Positions 18,049 to 26,896 of a stretch of 64,000 bases of DNA are shown piece by piece (the first letter of the stretch is position 1; every line of letters begins with the position of its first letter). The notes below the pieces were generated by a model that was not told the origin of the DNA, did not search any database, and saw only the letters and a list, made by a program, of their open reading frames with translations. The DNA is from Staphylococcus agnetis (GTDB taxonomy: Bacteria; Bacillota; Bacilli; Staphylococcales; Staphylococcaceae), in the NCBI RefSeq assembly GCF_002901865.1, contig NZ_PPQF01000008.1:48615-112614 (forward strand). Reading direction: 5' to 3'. A program made the translations under genes and the position numbers.

Positions 18049-19177
18049 CGTAAACCTCCTTTAATGCGTCATCTAAGTCTTTAATTAATGTATCGGTGTC
18101 TTCTAAGCCAACGCTAAGTCTAAATAATCCAAATGTGATGCCCCTTGCTTCTCGAATGTGTTGAGGTATGGCCGCATGGGACATAGAGTGGGGATGTGAT
18201 AGTATCGTTTCTACGCCACCCAAACTTACAGACACTAACGGCAGGTGTAATGCATCGACAAAAGTTTGTGCAAGATGTTCGTGTTTAAGTCTAAATCCAA
18301 ATACAGCACCACCATGCGTGGCTTGGTTAAGATGCACGGGGCTATAACCTGGGTAATATACGTCAGCAATAGCCGGATGTTGTTCTAAAAATCGCACGAT
18401 GCGTTGAGCACTTTTAGATGCGTATTGAAAGCGCACATCGAGCGTTTTAATGTGTTGTGTTAATGTCCAACTGTCGTAAACAGAAAGGCCTGAACCTGTA
18501 CCGTTTTGTATTAAATAAATGGCTTCAGCAAACGTAGCATGATTTGTAACAACGGCACCGGCAATTAAATCGCTATGACCGCCCAGAAATTTCGTAGCAC
18601 TATGAATCACGATATCAGCGCCTAAATCTAATGGATTCTGAGCCATTGGTGTCATAAACGTATTGTCTACAGCTAATAAAAGATTGTGACGTTGTGCAAT
18701 TTTAGCGACTGCGCGAATATCCGTTATTTTAAATAATGGATTAGACGGTGTTTCAATATAAATCAATTTTGTACGAGGTGTAATATATTTTTCAAAATTT
18801 TCTGTCTTTTCAGCGTCGACTGTTGTGAACTGAATATCGAATTTACTTAAAATTTGTTCTGTTAATCGGAAGGTGCCACCGTAGACGTCGTCAGGCAATA
18901 GGACATGATCACCTGCTTTTAGAGTAAGAAAAACACTCGTAATCGCACTAATACCTGAGTTAAATGCAAAGCCATGTGTACCGTTTTCGAGTTCAGCCAG
19001 TTTTCTTTCGAGTAGTTCTCGATTAGGATTACCACTTCTTGCGTAATCATATGTGGTTTCTCCACCTAGCTTATGTTGGTGATACGTCGATGAATAATAC
19101 AAGGGTAAATTCGCACTTTGATACGTTTTGCCGCGATGGTGGTCATGAATCAGTTGCGTTGTTTTGGAATGGGTCAT
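18002..19177 (-). CDS. metC: Cystathionine beta-lyase MetC
   Basis: This PLP enzyme of the Cys/Met metabolism family converts cystathionine to homocysteine. The 391-residue product shows TYDYARSGNPNRELLERKLAELE (cofactor phosphate region), VDNTFMTP and the PLP lysine in HSATKFLGGHSD, and SVSLGGVETILSHP near the end. The start overlaps the metI stop by 4 bp. Its 3' end overlaps metF, giving continuous coupling. The family also includes gamma-lyases; operon order (metI first) supports MetC. Confidence 0.92.
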   Translation of the reverse strand: MTHSKTTQLIHDHHRGKTYQSANLPLYYSSTYHQHKLGGETTYDYARSGNPNRELLERKLAELENGTHGFAFNSGISAITSVFLTLKAGDHVLLPDDVYGGTFRLTEQILSKFDIQFTTVDAEKTENFEKYITPRTKLIYIETPSNPLFKITDIRAVAKIAQRHNLLLAVDNTFMTPMAQNPLDLGADIVIHSATKFLGGHSDLIAGAVVTNHATFAEAIYLIQNGTGSGLSVYDSWTLTQHIKTLDVRFQYASKSAQRIVRFLEQHPAIADVYYPGYSPVHLNQATHGGAVFGFRLKHEHLAQTFVDALHLPLVSVSLGGVETILSHPHSMSHAAIPQHIREARGITFGLFRLSVGLEDTDTLIKDLDDALKEVYDESLIKHPKRQYSSG

Positions 19178-20277
19178 TGTATCACCCCTTCTCGTGATTG
19201 ATTTAAAGCCTGTATAAAATCTGATTCAATATCTTCATAGGCTTCGATACCTAAAGACAAACGTATTAAGTGTTGATCGATACCACGTGCATCTTTTTCA
19301 GCGTCCGGCATATCGACATGTGTTTGCGTGTAAGGAAAAGTGATAAACGTTTCCGTTCCACCTAAACTTTCTGCAAATCGAGAAACATGAATATGATCGA
19401 GTAACTTTTCCACACTATAATTTTGTTCTAAACGTAAACTTAACATGCCCGTTCGTCCACTGTAGAGGACCTCTTGAATACCCTCTAAATGTTTACAGCG
19501 TGCAGCTAAACGTTGCGCATTTTCTTGAGCGCGTGCGACTCGTAAATGTAATGTCTTTAAACCACGTTGTAATAAGTAGCTGTCAAATGGTGACAATGTA
19601 GCACCAATCATGTTGTGAAGGAGCGCAAACTGATTGACCAAATCAGGATCTTTGACAGTAACAACGCCAGCTAACACATCATTATGTCCACCGATATATT
19701 TTGTGGCGGAGTGTAATACGATATCTGCGCCGTCATTTAATGGCGTTGATAAATAAGGTGTTAAAAATGTATTGTCTATAATCGTGATAAGTCCATGTTG
19801 TTTGGCTAACGAGTAGTATGGTTCAAGGTCTATTTCGATCATTAATGGATTGGAAATCGGTTCAATAAAAAATGCTTTTGTATGGGATGAAATCTGTTGT
19901 TGTACATGCGTAACATCTTCAAAATGCACATATTTAAAATGAACTCCGTATTGCTCTTCGTAATATTGAAACAGCCTAAACGTCCCACCGTATAAATCAT
20001 AGGAGACAAGGATTTCATCTCCTGGTTTAAAAAGGCTACAGACTAGTTGTACGCTTGCCATCCCACTCGCAGTTGCAAAGGAGGCTACTCCGCCTTCAAG
20101 TTTCGCAAACGCAGTTTCAAAAGCATGACGTGTGGGATTTTTTGTACGTGTATAGTCATAGCCCTTAGAGAGACCCAAACCTTGGTGCTGGTAAGCAGTA
20201 GATAAATAAATGGGATTTGCTACAGCACCTGTCGTATCTTCAGTCAATGCAATTTGCGCGAGTTCTGTATCTTTCAT
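19174..20277 (-). CDS. metI: Cystathionine gamma-synthase / O-acetylhomoserine (thiol)-lyase MetI
   Basis: This is the first gene of the methionine operon. It encodes a 367-residue PLP-dependent enzyme that joins activated homoserine with cysteine (or sulfide). Landmarks are AVANPIYLSTAYQH, YDYTRTKNPTRHAFETAFAKLEGG, the PLP lysine in HSATKYIGGHNDVLAG, and ESLGGTETFITFPYTQTH. It is a paralogue of the next gene, metC. The leader upstream is a methionine T-box, so expression should rise when uncharged initiator/elongator tRNA-Met accumulates. Confidence 0.92.
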   Translation of the reverse strand: MKDTELAQIALTEDTTGAVANPIYLSTAYQHQGLGLSKGYDYTRTKNPTRHAFETAFAKLEGGVASFATASGMASVQLVCSLFKPGDEILVSYDLYGGTFRLFQYYEEQYGVHFKYVHFEDVTHVQQQISSHTKAFFIEPISNPLMIEIDLEPYYSLAKQHGLITIIDNTFLTPYLSTPLNDGADIVLHSATKYIGGHNDVLAGVVTVKDPDLVNQFALLHNMIGATLSPFDSYLLQRGLKTLHLRVARAQENAQRLAARCKHLEGIQEVLYSGRTGMLSLRLEQNYSVEKLLDHIHVSRFAESLGGTETFITFPYTQTHVDMPDAEKDARGIDQHLIRLSLGIEAYEDIESDFIQALNQSREGVIQ

Positions 20278-20317
20278 ATGGTTTAACCTCCTCTATCGTT
20301 TTAGAATAAACAAACAA

Positions 20318-20672
20318 AAAAGCTTCCTTCCTTTACACCCGATTTGTAAATCGGAAATAAAGGACGAAAGCTTTGTTCGTGGTACCACCTTAATTTGCTA
20401 CGCCATCACTGAAGTAGCCTCTTCCAGTACGCCATGTTAATAAAAGGTACATAGAAGTGTGGAACAATTCCAGTACGCCATTAAAACATGTTAATACTGT
20501 ATCGCTATAACGGGCGAACCCGGTGACACCTCATATCGGCGCCAACACTCCAAGGCCATTTTCAAACTTTCTTTCAATATCTTCTCTCAGCAAATGAAGA
20601 CTCTCTGTAAAAGCAGTGTAAGTTCTACTTTCCTTTTTATCGTGTTTAAAATCATGCGGTTGTAATTGGATA
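20318..20672 (-). promoter_or_regulatory. Methionine T-box leader of the metI operon
   Basis: On the minus strand the leader contains a Stem I region with GCTGAGAGAAG, a GATATGAGGTGTCACC loop where ATG is the likely Met specifier, and the T-box AAGGTGGTACCACG at about 20378-20391. A terminator stem follows, built from AAAGCTTTCGTCCTTTA and TAAAGGAAGGAAGCTTT and then T6. This is the usual transcriptional T-box arrangement. A 20-bp segment is duplicated inside the leader (see findings). Confidence 0.92.
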
Positions 20673-20677
20673 GTCAC

Positions 20678-20707
20678 ACTTTAGCATGGTAATTATTTAT
20701 ATGTCAA
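20678..20707 (-). promoter_or_regulatory. Promoter of the met operon
   Basis: Minus-strand TTGACA (20702-20707) and TAAAGT (20678-20683), 18 bp apart, lie just upstream of the T-box leader. Confidence 0.65.
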
Positions 20708-20834
20708 CACATTTTTCAGAAAATTATGATTTAACACACTATTTTAAGTGCCTTGTAATTTTGTGAAAGTCTTGTATATCAAGGCATCAAACAGTACAAT
20801 AAAAACGTAAAAATTTTTGAAAAGAGGGATGTGG

Positions 20835-21662
20835 ATGGCAGATTTACACGATATGCCACTTTCGGAAAATATAGTGCAACTGAACCTTGAAGAAATCCGT
20901 CCCAATCCATATCAACCACGACAACATTTTGATCAAGACAAGTTAGCAGAGTTAGCAACGTCTATACAGCAACATGGTGTACTTCAGCCCATTGTCGTCA
21001 CACCTTCCGTAAAGGGGTATTACATCGTAGCAGGTGAACGTAGGTTCCGTGCTTCTGAACGTGCAGGTCTTCAAACAGTGCCAGCTATAATTAAAACGAT
21101 GGACGATTCACGTATGCGTGAGCTCGCAATTATTGAGAATCTACAACGTGAAGATTTAAACCCTCTGGAAGAAGCAGAGAGTTATCAACAACTGATGGAG
21201 GCATTAGGTCTTACCCAACAACAAGTTGCAGAACGTCTTGGGAAATCACGACCTTATATTGCAAATATGTTGCGCTTACTACAATTGCCTGTTAAAATCA
21301 GAACTTTGATTCGAGAGGGACAATTGTCAGGAGGTCACGGACGGACATTGTTAGCACTTAAAGATGCCTCATTAATGCAACAATATGCGCAAAAAGTAAT
21401 TCAAGAATCTTGGAGTGTGCGCACATTAGAGGCAAAAATTGCTGAAAAACAACCAAATGTTAAAAAGAAGACATCCGGGAGTCTAAATGCGTCAAAAAAA
21501 GCGAAACCTTCAATAATCAAACAACATGAACAACAGTTAGCTGTTCAATATGGCACAAAGGTGGATGTCTCGACTTCTGGTACAACGGGTAAAATTACAT
21601 TAGAATTTTATTCGGAACAAGATTATCGTCGCCTCATACAGTTATTGAAAAAAGACATTTAA
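20835..21662 (+). CDS. parB: ParB/Spo0J-family chromosome partition protein
   Basis: ParB loads at parS sites as a CTP-dependent clamp and helps chromosome segregation. The 275-residue protein contains the N-terminal CTPase/clamp domain with IRPNPYQPRQHFD, then GERRFRASERAG and NLQREDLNPLEEAESY, a helix-turn-helix (LTQQQVAERLGKSRPYIANMLRLLQLP), and a C-terminal dimer domain after a lysine-rich linker. The ATG at 20835, 6 nt after AGAGGG, is preferred. As in other staphylococci it sits between the met operon and mscS, with no parA next to it. Confidence 0.9.
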   Translation: MADLHDMPLSENIVQLNLEEIRPNPYQPRQHFDQDKLAELATSIQQHGVLQPIVVTPSVKGYYIVAGERRFRASERAGLQTVPAIIKTMDDSRMRELAIIENLQREDLNPLEEAESYQQLMEALGLTQQQVAERLGKSRPYIANMLRLLQLPVKIRTLIREGQLSGGHGRTLLALKDASLMQQYAQKVIQESWSVRTLEAKIAEKQPNVKKKTSGSLNASKKAKPSIIKQHEQQLAVQYGTKVDVSTSGTTGKITLEFYSEQDYRRLIQLLKKDI

Positions 21663-21689
21663 TATGACTTAAAAAGAAAGGACATTTAC

Positions 21690-22580
21690 ATGAAACAGCT
21701 CGAGAGTATACTAAAAAATATGATTCAACCTTTATTAGAGCCTGAAACGTATTCCAATCTTTTAACGAAATTAATCATTGTGCTGATATACGTACTCGCA
21801 GCATTTATTGTGACGCGAATTTTAAATAAAGTCATTGCACAATTTTTCAAAGTGAATAACAAATCTAAAAAGACGCCGCGTGCAAAACGGTCTAAAACAT
21901 TAATTACACTTGTGCAAAACGTCGTTGGTTATATCGTATGGTTTATTACGGGAACAACGATTTTAAGTAAATTTGGTATTAGTGTTGAAAGTATTCTCGC
22001 CGGAGCAGGGGTTGTCGGTCTTGCGATTGGTTTTGGTGCTCAGACGCTAGTTAAAGATATTATTACTGGATTCTTTATCATTTTTGAAAATCAATTTGAT
22101 GTCGGCGATTACGTCAGTATTAAAAATAATAGCTCACCGATTGCTGAAGGAACTGTTAAATCCATTGGGCTACGCTCTACACGCATTATGTCGATTACAG
22201 GTGAATTATCCACGATTCCAAATGGTACGATGAGTGAAGTCACCAACTTCTCGGTAACCAATGGGGTGGCACTGGTCGATATTCCCATTTCGACCAGTGA
22301 AAATATTGAATTGGTTGAACAAAAATTGGGCGTATTTTTAAAATCAATTCCAAAAAAATATGGTATTTTTATAGATGTACCGCAAGTGTTAGGTGTGGAT
22401 TCTATTGAAACGTACCAAGTGACATTACGTGTGTCTGCCGAGACGTCGCCAGGTGAAAATTTTAAAGGGGCGCGTATTTTACGTCGAGAAATTAGAGGGT
22501 TTTTACAATCTGAAAATATTGAAGCACCTGTCCCAAACTTAGCACAAATGTATAAAAACATGACGCAACCGAAACCGTGA
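21690..22580 (+). CDS. mscS: Small-conductance mechanosensitive channel, MscS family
   Basis: This protein relieves osmotic downshock by opening under membrane tension. It has 296 residues with three predicted membrane segments: about 24-44, 72-90 and the pore helix 95-120, which includes ILAGAGVVGLAIGFGAQTLVKDIITG, a close match to the MscS pore signature. A cytoplasmic beta domain follows (EGTVKSIGLRSTRI, TIPNGTMSEVTNFS). It begins 27 bp after parB and is probably in the same transcript as DUF951 and ychF. Confidence 0.92.
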   Translation: MKQLESILKNMIQPLLEPETYSNLLTKLIIVLIYVLAAFIVTRILNKVIAQFFKVNNKSKKTPRAKRSKTLITLVQNVVGYIVWFITGTTILSKFGISVESILAGAGVVGLAIGFGAQTLVKDIITGFFIIFENQFDVGDYVSIKNNSSPIAEGTVKSIGLRSTRIMSITGELSTIPNGTMSEVTNFSVTNGVALVDIPISTSENIELVEQKLGVFLKSIPKKYGIFIDVPQVLGVDSIETYQVTLRVSAETSPGENFKGARILRREIRGFLQSENIEAPVPNLAQMYKNMTQPKP

Positions 22581-22611
22581 TGATGAATAAATTAGGATGA
22601 GGAGTAGATCG

Positions 22612-22818
22612 ATGTCTTCAAAATATGAAATCAATGATATAGTAGAAATGAAGAAACAACATGCATGTGGTGCCAATCGATTTAAAATCATTCGTATGGG
22701 TGCAGATATAAGAATTAAGTGTACCGCTTGTCAACGAAGTATCATGTTGCCACGTCAGACGTTTAATAAAAAATTAAAAAAAGTACTCGAAAAAGCGAGT
22801 CAAGATGAGAAGGAGTAA
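22612..22818 (+). CDS. DUF951 family small protein
   Basis: This 68-residue basic protein opens SSKYEINDIVEMKKQHACGANRFKIIRMGADIRIKC and then TACQRSIMLPR, the recognised DUF951 pattern with two cysteines that may bind a metal. It is found beside ychF in many Firmicutes. Its function is unknown. The ATG at 22612 is chosen because the GAGGAG ribosome site lies between it and the alternative ATG at 22597. Confidence 0.85.
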   Translation: MSSKYEINDIVEMKKQHACGANRFKIIRMGADIRIKCTACQRSIMLPRQTFNKKLKKVLEKASQDEKE

Positions 22819-22824
22819 TGAAAT

Positions 22825-23922
22825 ATGGCTTTAACAGCTGGAATTGTTGGCTTGCCAAACGTAGGGAAGTCTACACTTTTTAATGCAATTACAAAAGCGG
22901 GTGCGCTTGCGGCGAACTATCCATTCGCAACTATCGATCCAAACGTTGGGATTGTAGAAGTACCTGATACACGTTTATCAGAATTAGCACGTATCGTTAA
23001 CCCGAAAAAAACGATTCCGACAACGTTTGAATTTACAGATATTGCTGGGATTGTAAAAGGTGCGTCTAAAGGTGAAGGACTTGGGAATAAGTTCTTATCA
23101 CATATTCGTGAAGTAGATGCGATTTGCCAAGTGGTTCGTGCGTTTGATGATGAAAATGTGACGCACGTCGCTGGCCGTGTTAACCCAATTGATGATATTG
23201 AAGTCATTAATATGGAGCTTGTTTTAGCAGATTTAGAATCTGTTGAAAAACGCTTACCACGTTTAGAAAAATTAGCGAAACAAAAAGATAAAACAGCATT
23301 AAATGAAGTACGTATTTTGTCACAAATTAAAGAAGTACTTGAAAATGGGCAACCTGTACGTAGCATTGAATTTAATGAAGAAGATCAAAAATATGTGAAC
23401 CAAGCACAACTCCTTACAGCTAAAAAAATGTTATACATCGCAAACGTTGGTGAAGATGAAATTAACGATGCGGACAACGAAAAAGTACAAGCGATTCGCG
23501 ATTATGCTGCCCAAGAAGGTTCAGAAGTCATCGTGATTAGTGCGAAAATCGAAGAAGAAATTGCGACATTAGACGATGAAGATCGTGAAATGTTCTTAGA
23601 AGATTTAGGTATTGAAGAACCAGGACTTCACATTTTAATTCGTAAAGCGTATGAATTACTAGGTCTTGCTACTTACTTTACAGCTGGTGTACAAGAAGTA
23701 CGTGCTTGGACGTTTAAAGAAGGTATGACAGCACCACAATGTGCAGGGATCATTCACACAGACTTTGAGCGTGGTTTCATCCGTGCCGAAGTGACAGGAT
23801 ATGAGGATTTTGTTACGAATAATGGCGAACAAGGTGCGAAAGAAGCAGGTAAAATGCGCCTTGAAGGTAAAGAATATATTATGAAAGACGGCGACGTTGT
23901 TCATTTCAGATTTAATGTATAA
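22825..23922 (+). CDS. ychF: Redox-regulated ATPase YchF
   Basis: This Obg-related P-loop protein prefers ATP over GTP, binds ribosomes and influences stress responses. The 365-residue product has the G1 motif GLPNVGKST (residues 8-16), the switch region TDIAGIVKGASKGEGLGNKFL, and an altered NxxE-type specificity motif. A TGS domain closes the protein (GMTAPQCAGIIHTDFERGFIRAEV). It is 6 bp after DUF951. A strong terminator lies downstream. Confidence 0.96.
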   Translation: MALTAGIVGLPNVGKSTLFNAITKAGALAANYPFATIDPNVGIVEVPDTRLSELARIVNPKKTIPTTFEFTDIAGIVKGASKGEGLGNKFLSHIREVDAICQVVRAFDDENVTHVAGRVNPIDDIEVINMELVLADLESVEKRLPRLEKLAKQKDKTALNEVRILSQIKEVLENGQPVRSIEFNEEDQKYVNQAQLLTAKKMLYIANVGEDEINDADNEKVQAIRDYAAQEGSEVIVISAKIEEEIATLDDEDREMFLEDLGIEEPGLHILIRKAYELLGLATYFTAGVQEVRAWTFKEGMTAPQCAGIIHTDFERGFIRAEVTGYEDFVTNNGEQGAKEAGKMRLEGKEYIMKDGDVVHFRFNV

Positions 23923-23928
23923 TGATAA

Positions 23929-23967
23929 AAACATCCATTTCGAAGTTATGTTCGAAATGGATGTTTA
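23929..23967. terminator. Terminator after ychF (bidirectional)
   Basis: AAACATCCATTTCGAA and TTCGAAATGGATGTTT form a perfect 16-bp stem with a 6-nt loop. It also closes the convergent zinc-ribbon gene. Confidence 0.9.
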
Positions 23968-23968
23968 T

Positions 23969-24190
23969 TTATAAACGCACAGTTTTGCGACGACGGAGTA
24001 AAAATGGATTAAATCTACGTTTGATTTTTAGCGATATCTTACTTTTACATCCAGGGCATTTGTTAGGTTCTGAATCTAACGTAATCAGTACTTCTTCACC
24101 ACAATTCGGACAAAATACAGACGGTCGACCTTCTGGATGGCTAAGGCTTTTTTCAAACTTTCTACTTTTAACTTTTAGCTCAACACTCAT
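23969..24190 (-). CDS. Small zinc-ribbon protein, unknown function
   Basis: This 73-residue basic protein has a zinc ribbon formed by CPNCG (about 28-32) and CPGCK (about 47-51), and a lysine/arginine-rich tail ending RRRKTVRL. It may bind nucleic acid or ribosomes, but no specific function is known to me. The ATG at 24190 has a GGGAG ribosome site 8 nt upstream; a GTG nine bases earlier is less likely. It converges on ychF across a shared terminator. Confidence 0.65.
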   Translation of the reverse strand: MSVELKVKSRKFEKSLSHPEGRPSVFCPNCGEEVLITLDSEPNKCPGCKSKISLKIKRRFNPFLLRRRKTVRL

Positions 24191-24318
24191 TGATGACACT
24201 CCCTTTTATGTGACATATGTATATACCCGTTTTGATTGTTCTATCATACATATTTACTTAAAGTATTTCATTTAAACGCACTTTTCGTTAAATAGTATAA
24301 AAAACATGCTGGGACATA

Positions 24319-24770
24319 GCAGACCTGTTAATTAAAAATAAGCCAACAAAACTCATTGATACATGAACTTTGTTAGCTATTATATATATATATCGATTTA
24401 GTCTTAGTGATGGACACTATGATGAATTGTGATTAGTCCCTTAGCCGAGACTTCTGAGGCATTTAGCCGCGACCGAAAATCCATTTTGAGACAAAAATCT
24501 AAGACTATTGGCTTTTACAATATATAAGGCAGTAGCTGACTGGATTGCGTATGCGCTTAAAAGCTTTACGCAACTTAGGCTATTGACCACCTATTCACGC
24601 ATGTTCATAGGTGTACTGAAGACGTAATTCATTTCATTCCTAACGTCTTCATGCACCGGCGGGCATTACTACGAAATCAATTAGATTTATGTAATGCTCC
24701 CTAGTTGAGGTAAGGCGCCTAGAAAAGCGAGGCGTTAGGGACAATCATAGGTTTAATGATTTATGTCTCA
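24319..24770 (+). repeat. Structured intergenic repeat, copy D (with inserted extra arm)
   Basis: The left module and core are nearly identical to copy B (TTAGTCTTAGTGAT, GACACTATGATG, CCTTAGCCGAGACTTCTGAGG, AGGCGCCTAGAAAAGCGAGGCG). The 19-bp hairpin arm of copy B is replaced by about 210 bp (24500-24711). The replacement carries its own inverted repeats, such as GAAGACGT/ACGTCTTC and GCATTAC/GTAATGC. The core runs 24430-24747. It fills most of the gap of about 600 bp between the zinc-ribbon gene and the frameshifted gene. Confidence 0.78.
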
Positions 24771-24796
24771 TTTCCTTTGTTTTGTCAATCATATGA

Positions 24797-25418
24797 TTAT
24801 GCTTTTTCACTTACAACGGTAATGTGTTGGTTAACGAAGTCTGCATTTTGAATTTCCTTCACTATAGCAAGGGCATAATCCGGATAACTCACATAACTTT
24901 CGCCTTCTGAATTCATCAATATAACATTTTGTCCGACACGATAATTGCCAGTGCGTGGACCTTCAGGATCATAAAAAGCAGAAGGACTGACAAAAGTCCA
25001 TTTTAACTTCGAAGTTGCTTTAATATCTTCAAAGTTTTGATTTTGAGCTTTCGCAATAGGTAACGCAAATTCTGGCACCATTGACGTATCTATTAATTTT
25101 TTAGTTTTTGAGTCATCAGTATAGAGACTGCCGGCACCTCCTACAACGATGAGACGCGTGTTTGTACCTTCTAAAGCTTCAATTAACTTCCGTCCAAGTT
25201 CAACATGTTGCTGTAAATTATCCATGGGTGCAGCAAATGCATTGACAACAACATCAAATTGCGTCAAATCCTCACGCGTTAACGTCAATGCATCTTTTTC
25301 TAAAATGGTTACATGATGCATTACGCACAATTGCTGTGACGTCTAACTTCTCATTAAGCGCTTCTTTTAAAATGAGCTGCCCTGTCTTACCAGTCGCGGC
25401 AATAATACCGATTTTCAT
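24797..25418 (-). pseudogene. NAD(P)-binding oxidoreductase (NmrA/YwnB-like), frameshifted
   Basis: Two frames together make one protein. The N-terminal part, starting at 25418 behind GAGGTTTT, reads MKIGIIAATGKTGQLILKEALN...VTAIVRN, a Rossmann fold with the GxxGxxG dinucleotide site. The rest (from about 25325 leftward) continues HHVTILEKDALTLTREDLTQFDVVVNAFAAP...VVGGAGSLY in another frame. The join lies near 25320-25335, where a few bases that would complete the loop after IVRN seem to be missing. An intact relative would have about 210 residues. A natural deletion or an assembly error would both explain it. Confidence 0.75.
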
Positions 25419-25512
25419 AGATAAAACCTCCATTTTAGTAGTATAATTATTATACTTAATGCGATCATTAATATCCAACGCATTGCTTATAAAATATTCC
25501 TTCAAATTCCGA

Positions 25513-25541
25513 TTGTAAAAAGTAATTGGGTATGGTAAAAT
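25513..25541 (+). promoter_or_regulatory. Promoter of the rpsF operon
   Basis: TTGTAA (25513-25518) and TAAAAT (25536-25541) are 17 bp apart, with an extended -10 TG at 25533-25534. Confidence 0.6.
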
Positions 25542-25573
25542 ACTTGAATGTGAGTAATGAAAATTATTCCTTG

Positions 25574-25600
25574 CTTAACGATTGAGATCGTTAAGCCGCA
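25574..25600 (+). promoter_or_regulatory. Putative S6:S18 autoregulatory leader
   Basis: CTTAACGAT and ATCGTTAAG form a perfect 9-bp stem with a TGAG loop, directly followed by CCG before the rpsF ribosome site. Ribosomal protein S6:S18 complexes bind CCG-containing leader structures ahead of rpsF in many bacteria. The detailed fold was not computed. Confidence 0.55.
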
Positions 25601-25627
25601 TAGACCACAAGGAGGTGCAAATATACA

Positions 25628-25924
25628 ATGAGAAAATATGAAGTAATGTACATCGTGCGTCCAAACATTGAAGAGGATGCAAGAAAAGCTGTTGTTGAAC
25701 GTTTCAACGGAATTTTAGCTTCTGAAGGCTCTGAGGTATTAGAAACTAAGGACTGGGGTAAACGCCGCTTAGCTTACGAAATCGAAGACTTCAAAGATGG
25801 TTACTACTACATCGTACGTATCCAATCTGAAAACAACGTTGCTACTGATGAATTCCAACGTTTAGCAAAAATCAATGATGATATCATTCGTTACATTGTT
25901 GTACGTGAAGACGAAGACAAGTAA
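25628..25924 (+). CDS. rpsF: 30S ribosomal protein S6
   Basis: S6 binds the central domain of 16S rRNA together with S18. The 98-residue protein opens [19 protein letters not shown], has [23 protein letters not shown] in the middle, and ends with an acidic tail. An AAGGAGG ribosome site is present. It is the first gene of the conserved rpsF-ssb-rpsR operon. Confidence 0.97.
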   Translation: MRKYEVMYIVRPNIEEDARKAVVERFNGILASEGSEVLETKDWGKRRLAYEIEDFKDGYYYIVRIQSENNVATDEFQRLAKINDDIIRYIVVREDEDK

Positions 25925-25947
25925 TAGAATAGAAATGAGGCGTGAAT

Positions 25948-26454
25948 ATGCTTAACAGAGTTGTATTAGTAGGTCGATTAACAAAAGATCCAGAATACAG
26001 AACGACACCCTCAGGTGTAGGCGTAGCAACGTTTACTTTAGCAGTGAATCGCACGTTTACAAACAACCAAGGGGAACGTGAAGCAGACTTTATTAACTGT
26101 GTTGTTTTTAGAAAGCAAGCAGAAAACGTGAGCAATTTCTTGTTCAAAGGGAGTCTCGCTGGCGTTGATGGTCGCTTACAATCACGCAGTTACGAAAATC
26201 AAGAAGGCCGACGTGTCTATGTGACAGAGGTAGTATGTGACAGTGTTCAATTCCTTGAGCCAAAATCACAAAACCAACGTCATTCGAATAACCAAGGCAA
26301 TGACTTCCAAAGTTATGGTCAAAGTTTCGGTGGACAACAACAAGGTCAAAATTCATCATATCAAAACAACAATAATCATTCATCGAACAATGATAACCCA
26401 TTTGCCAATGCGAATGGCCCTATCGATATTAGTGATGATGATTTACCATTTTAA
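25948..26454 (+). CDS. ssb: Single-stranded DNA-binding protein
   Basis: This is the replication SSB, protecting single-stranded DNA and recruiting partners. The 168-residue product has the OB-fold (about 1-105, [34 protein letters not shown]), a Gln/Asn/Gly-rich linker, and the acidic partner-binding tip ISDDDLPF at the end. The ATG at 25948, 8 nt after GAGG, is preferred over the GTG two codons earlier. It is in an operon with rpsF and rpsR. Confidence 0.97.
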   Translation: MLNRVVLVGRLTKDPEYRTTPSGVGVATFTLAVNRTFTNNQGEREADFINCVVFRKQAENVSNFLFKGSLAGVDGRLQSRSYENQEGRRVYVTEVVCDSVQFLEPKSQNQRHSNNQGNDFQSYGQSFGGQQQGQNSSYQNNNNHSSNNDNPFANANGPIDISDDDLPF

Positions 26455-26499
26455 AATAATGAACGTATTATAAAAAATGAAGCAAGGGAGGCACAAATC

Positions 26500-26742
26500 A
26501 TGGCAGGTGGACCAAGAAGAGGTGGTCGTCGTCGTAAAAAAGTTTGTTACTTCACAGCAAACGGTATTACACACATCGACTACAAAGACACTGAATTATT
26601 AAAACGTTTCATCTCAGAACGCGGTAAAATTTTACCACGTCGTGTGACTGGAACTTCAGCTAAATACCAACGTCAATTAACGACTGCAATTAAACGTGCA
26701 CGTCATATGGCGTTATTACCATTCGTTAAAGACGAAGTTTAA
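26500..26742 (+). CDS. rpsR: 30S ribosomal protein S18
   Basis: S18 is the S6 partner in the 30S platform. The 80-residue basic protein contains [46 protein letters not shown] and the usual C-terminal [12 protein letters not shown]. It is the last gene of the rpsF operon, closed by a terminator 13 bp downstream. Confidence 0.97.
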   Translation: MAGGPRRGGRRRKKVCYFTANGITHIDYKDTELLKRFISERGKILPRRVTGTSAKYQRQLTTAIKRARHMALLPFVKDEV

Positions 26743-26754
26743 GATTTGGTAAAA

Positions 26755-26787
26755 AAAGTCCCGAACCGTATTAGGTATCGGGACTTT
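26755..26787 (+). terminator. Terminator after rpsR
   Basis: AAAGTCCCGA and TCGGGACTTT form a perfect 10-bp stem. Confidence 0.85.
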
Positions 26788-26896
26788 ATATATATTTATA
26801 AAATTATTTTATAAAAAGTATTGCAAATAGATGTGGCAGCCCATATAATGTGGAGTAATTTCACAACAAAAGATGAGACATAGGAGTGAACAATAT

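Noticed and set aside
22109..22561. Leftward open frame of 150 codons
   Set aside because: It is fully antisense to the mscS gene and has no family resemblance.
22917..23366. Leftward open frame of 149 codons
   Set aside because: It is antisense to ychF, whose GTPase motifs are intact.
23922..24275. Rightward open frame of 117 codons after ychF
   Set aside because: It crosses the ychF terminator and is antisense to the zinc-ribbon gene, which has two CPxC motifs.
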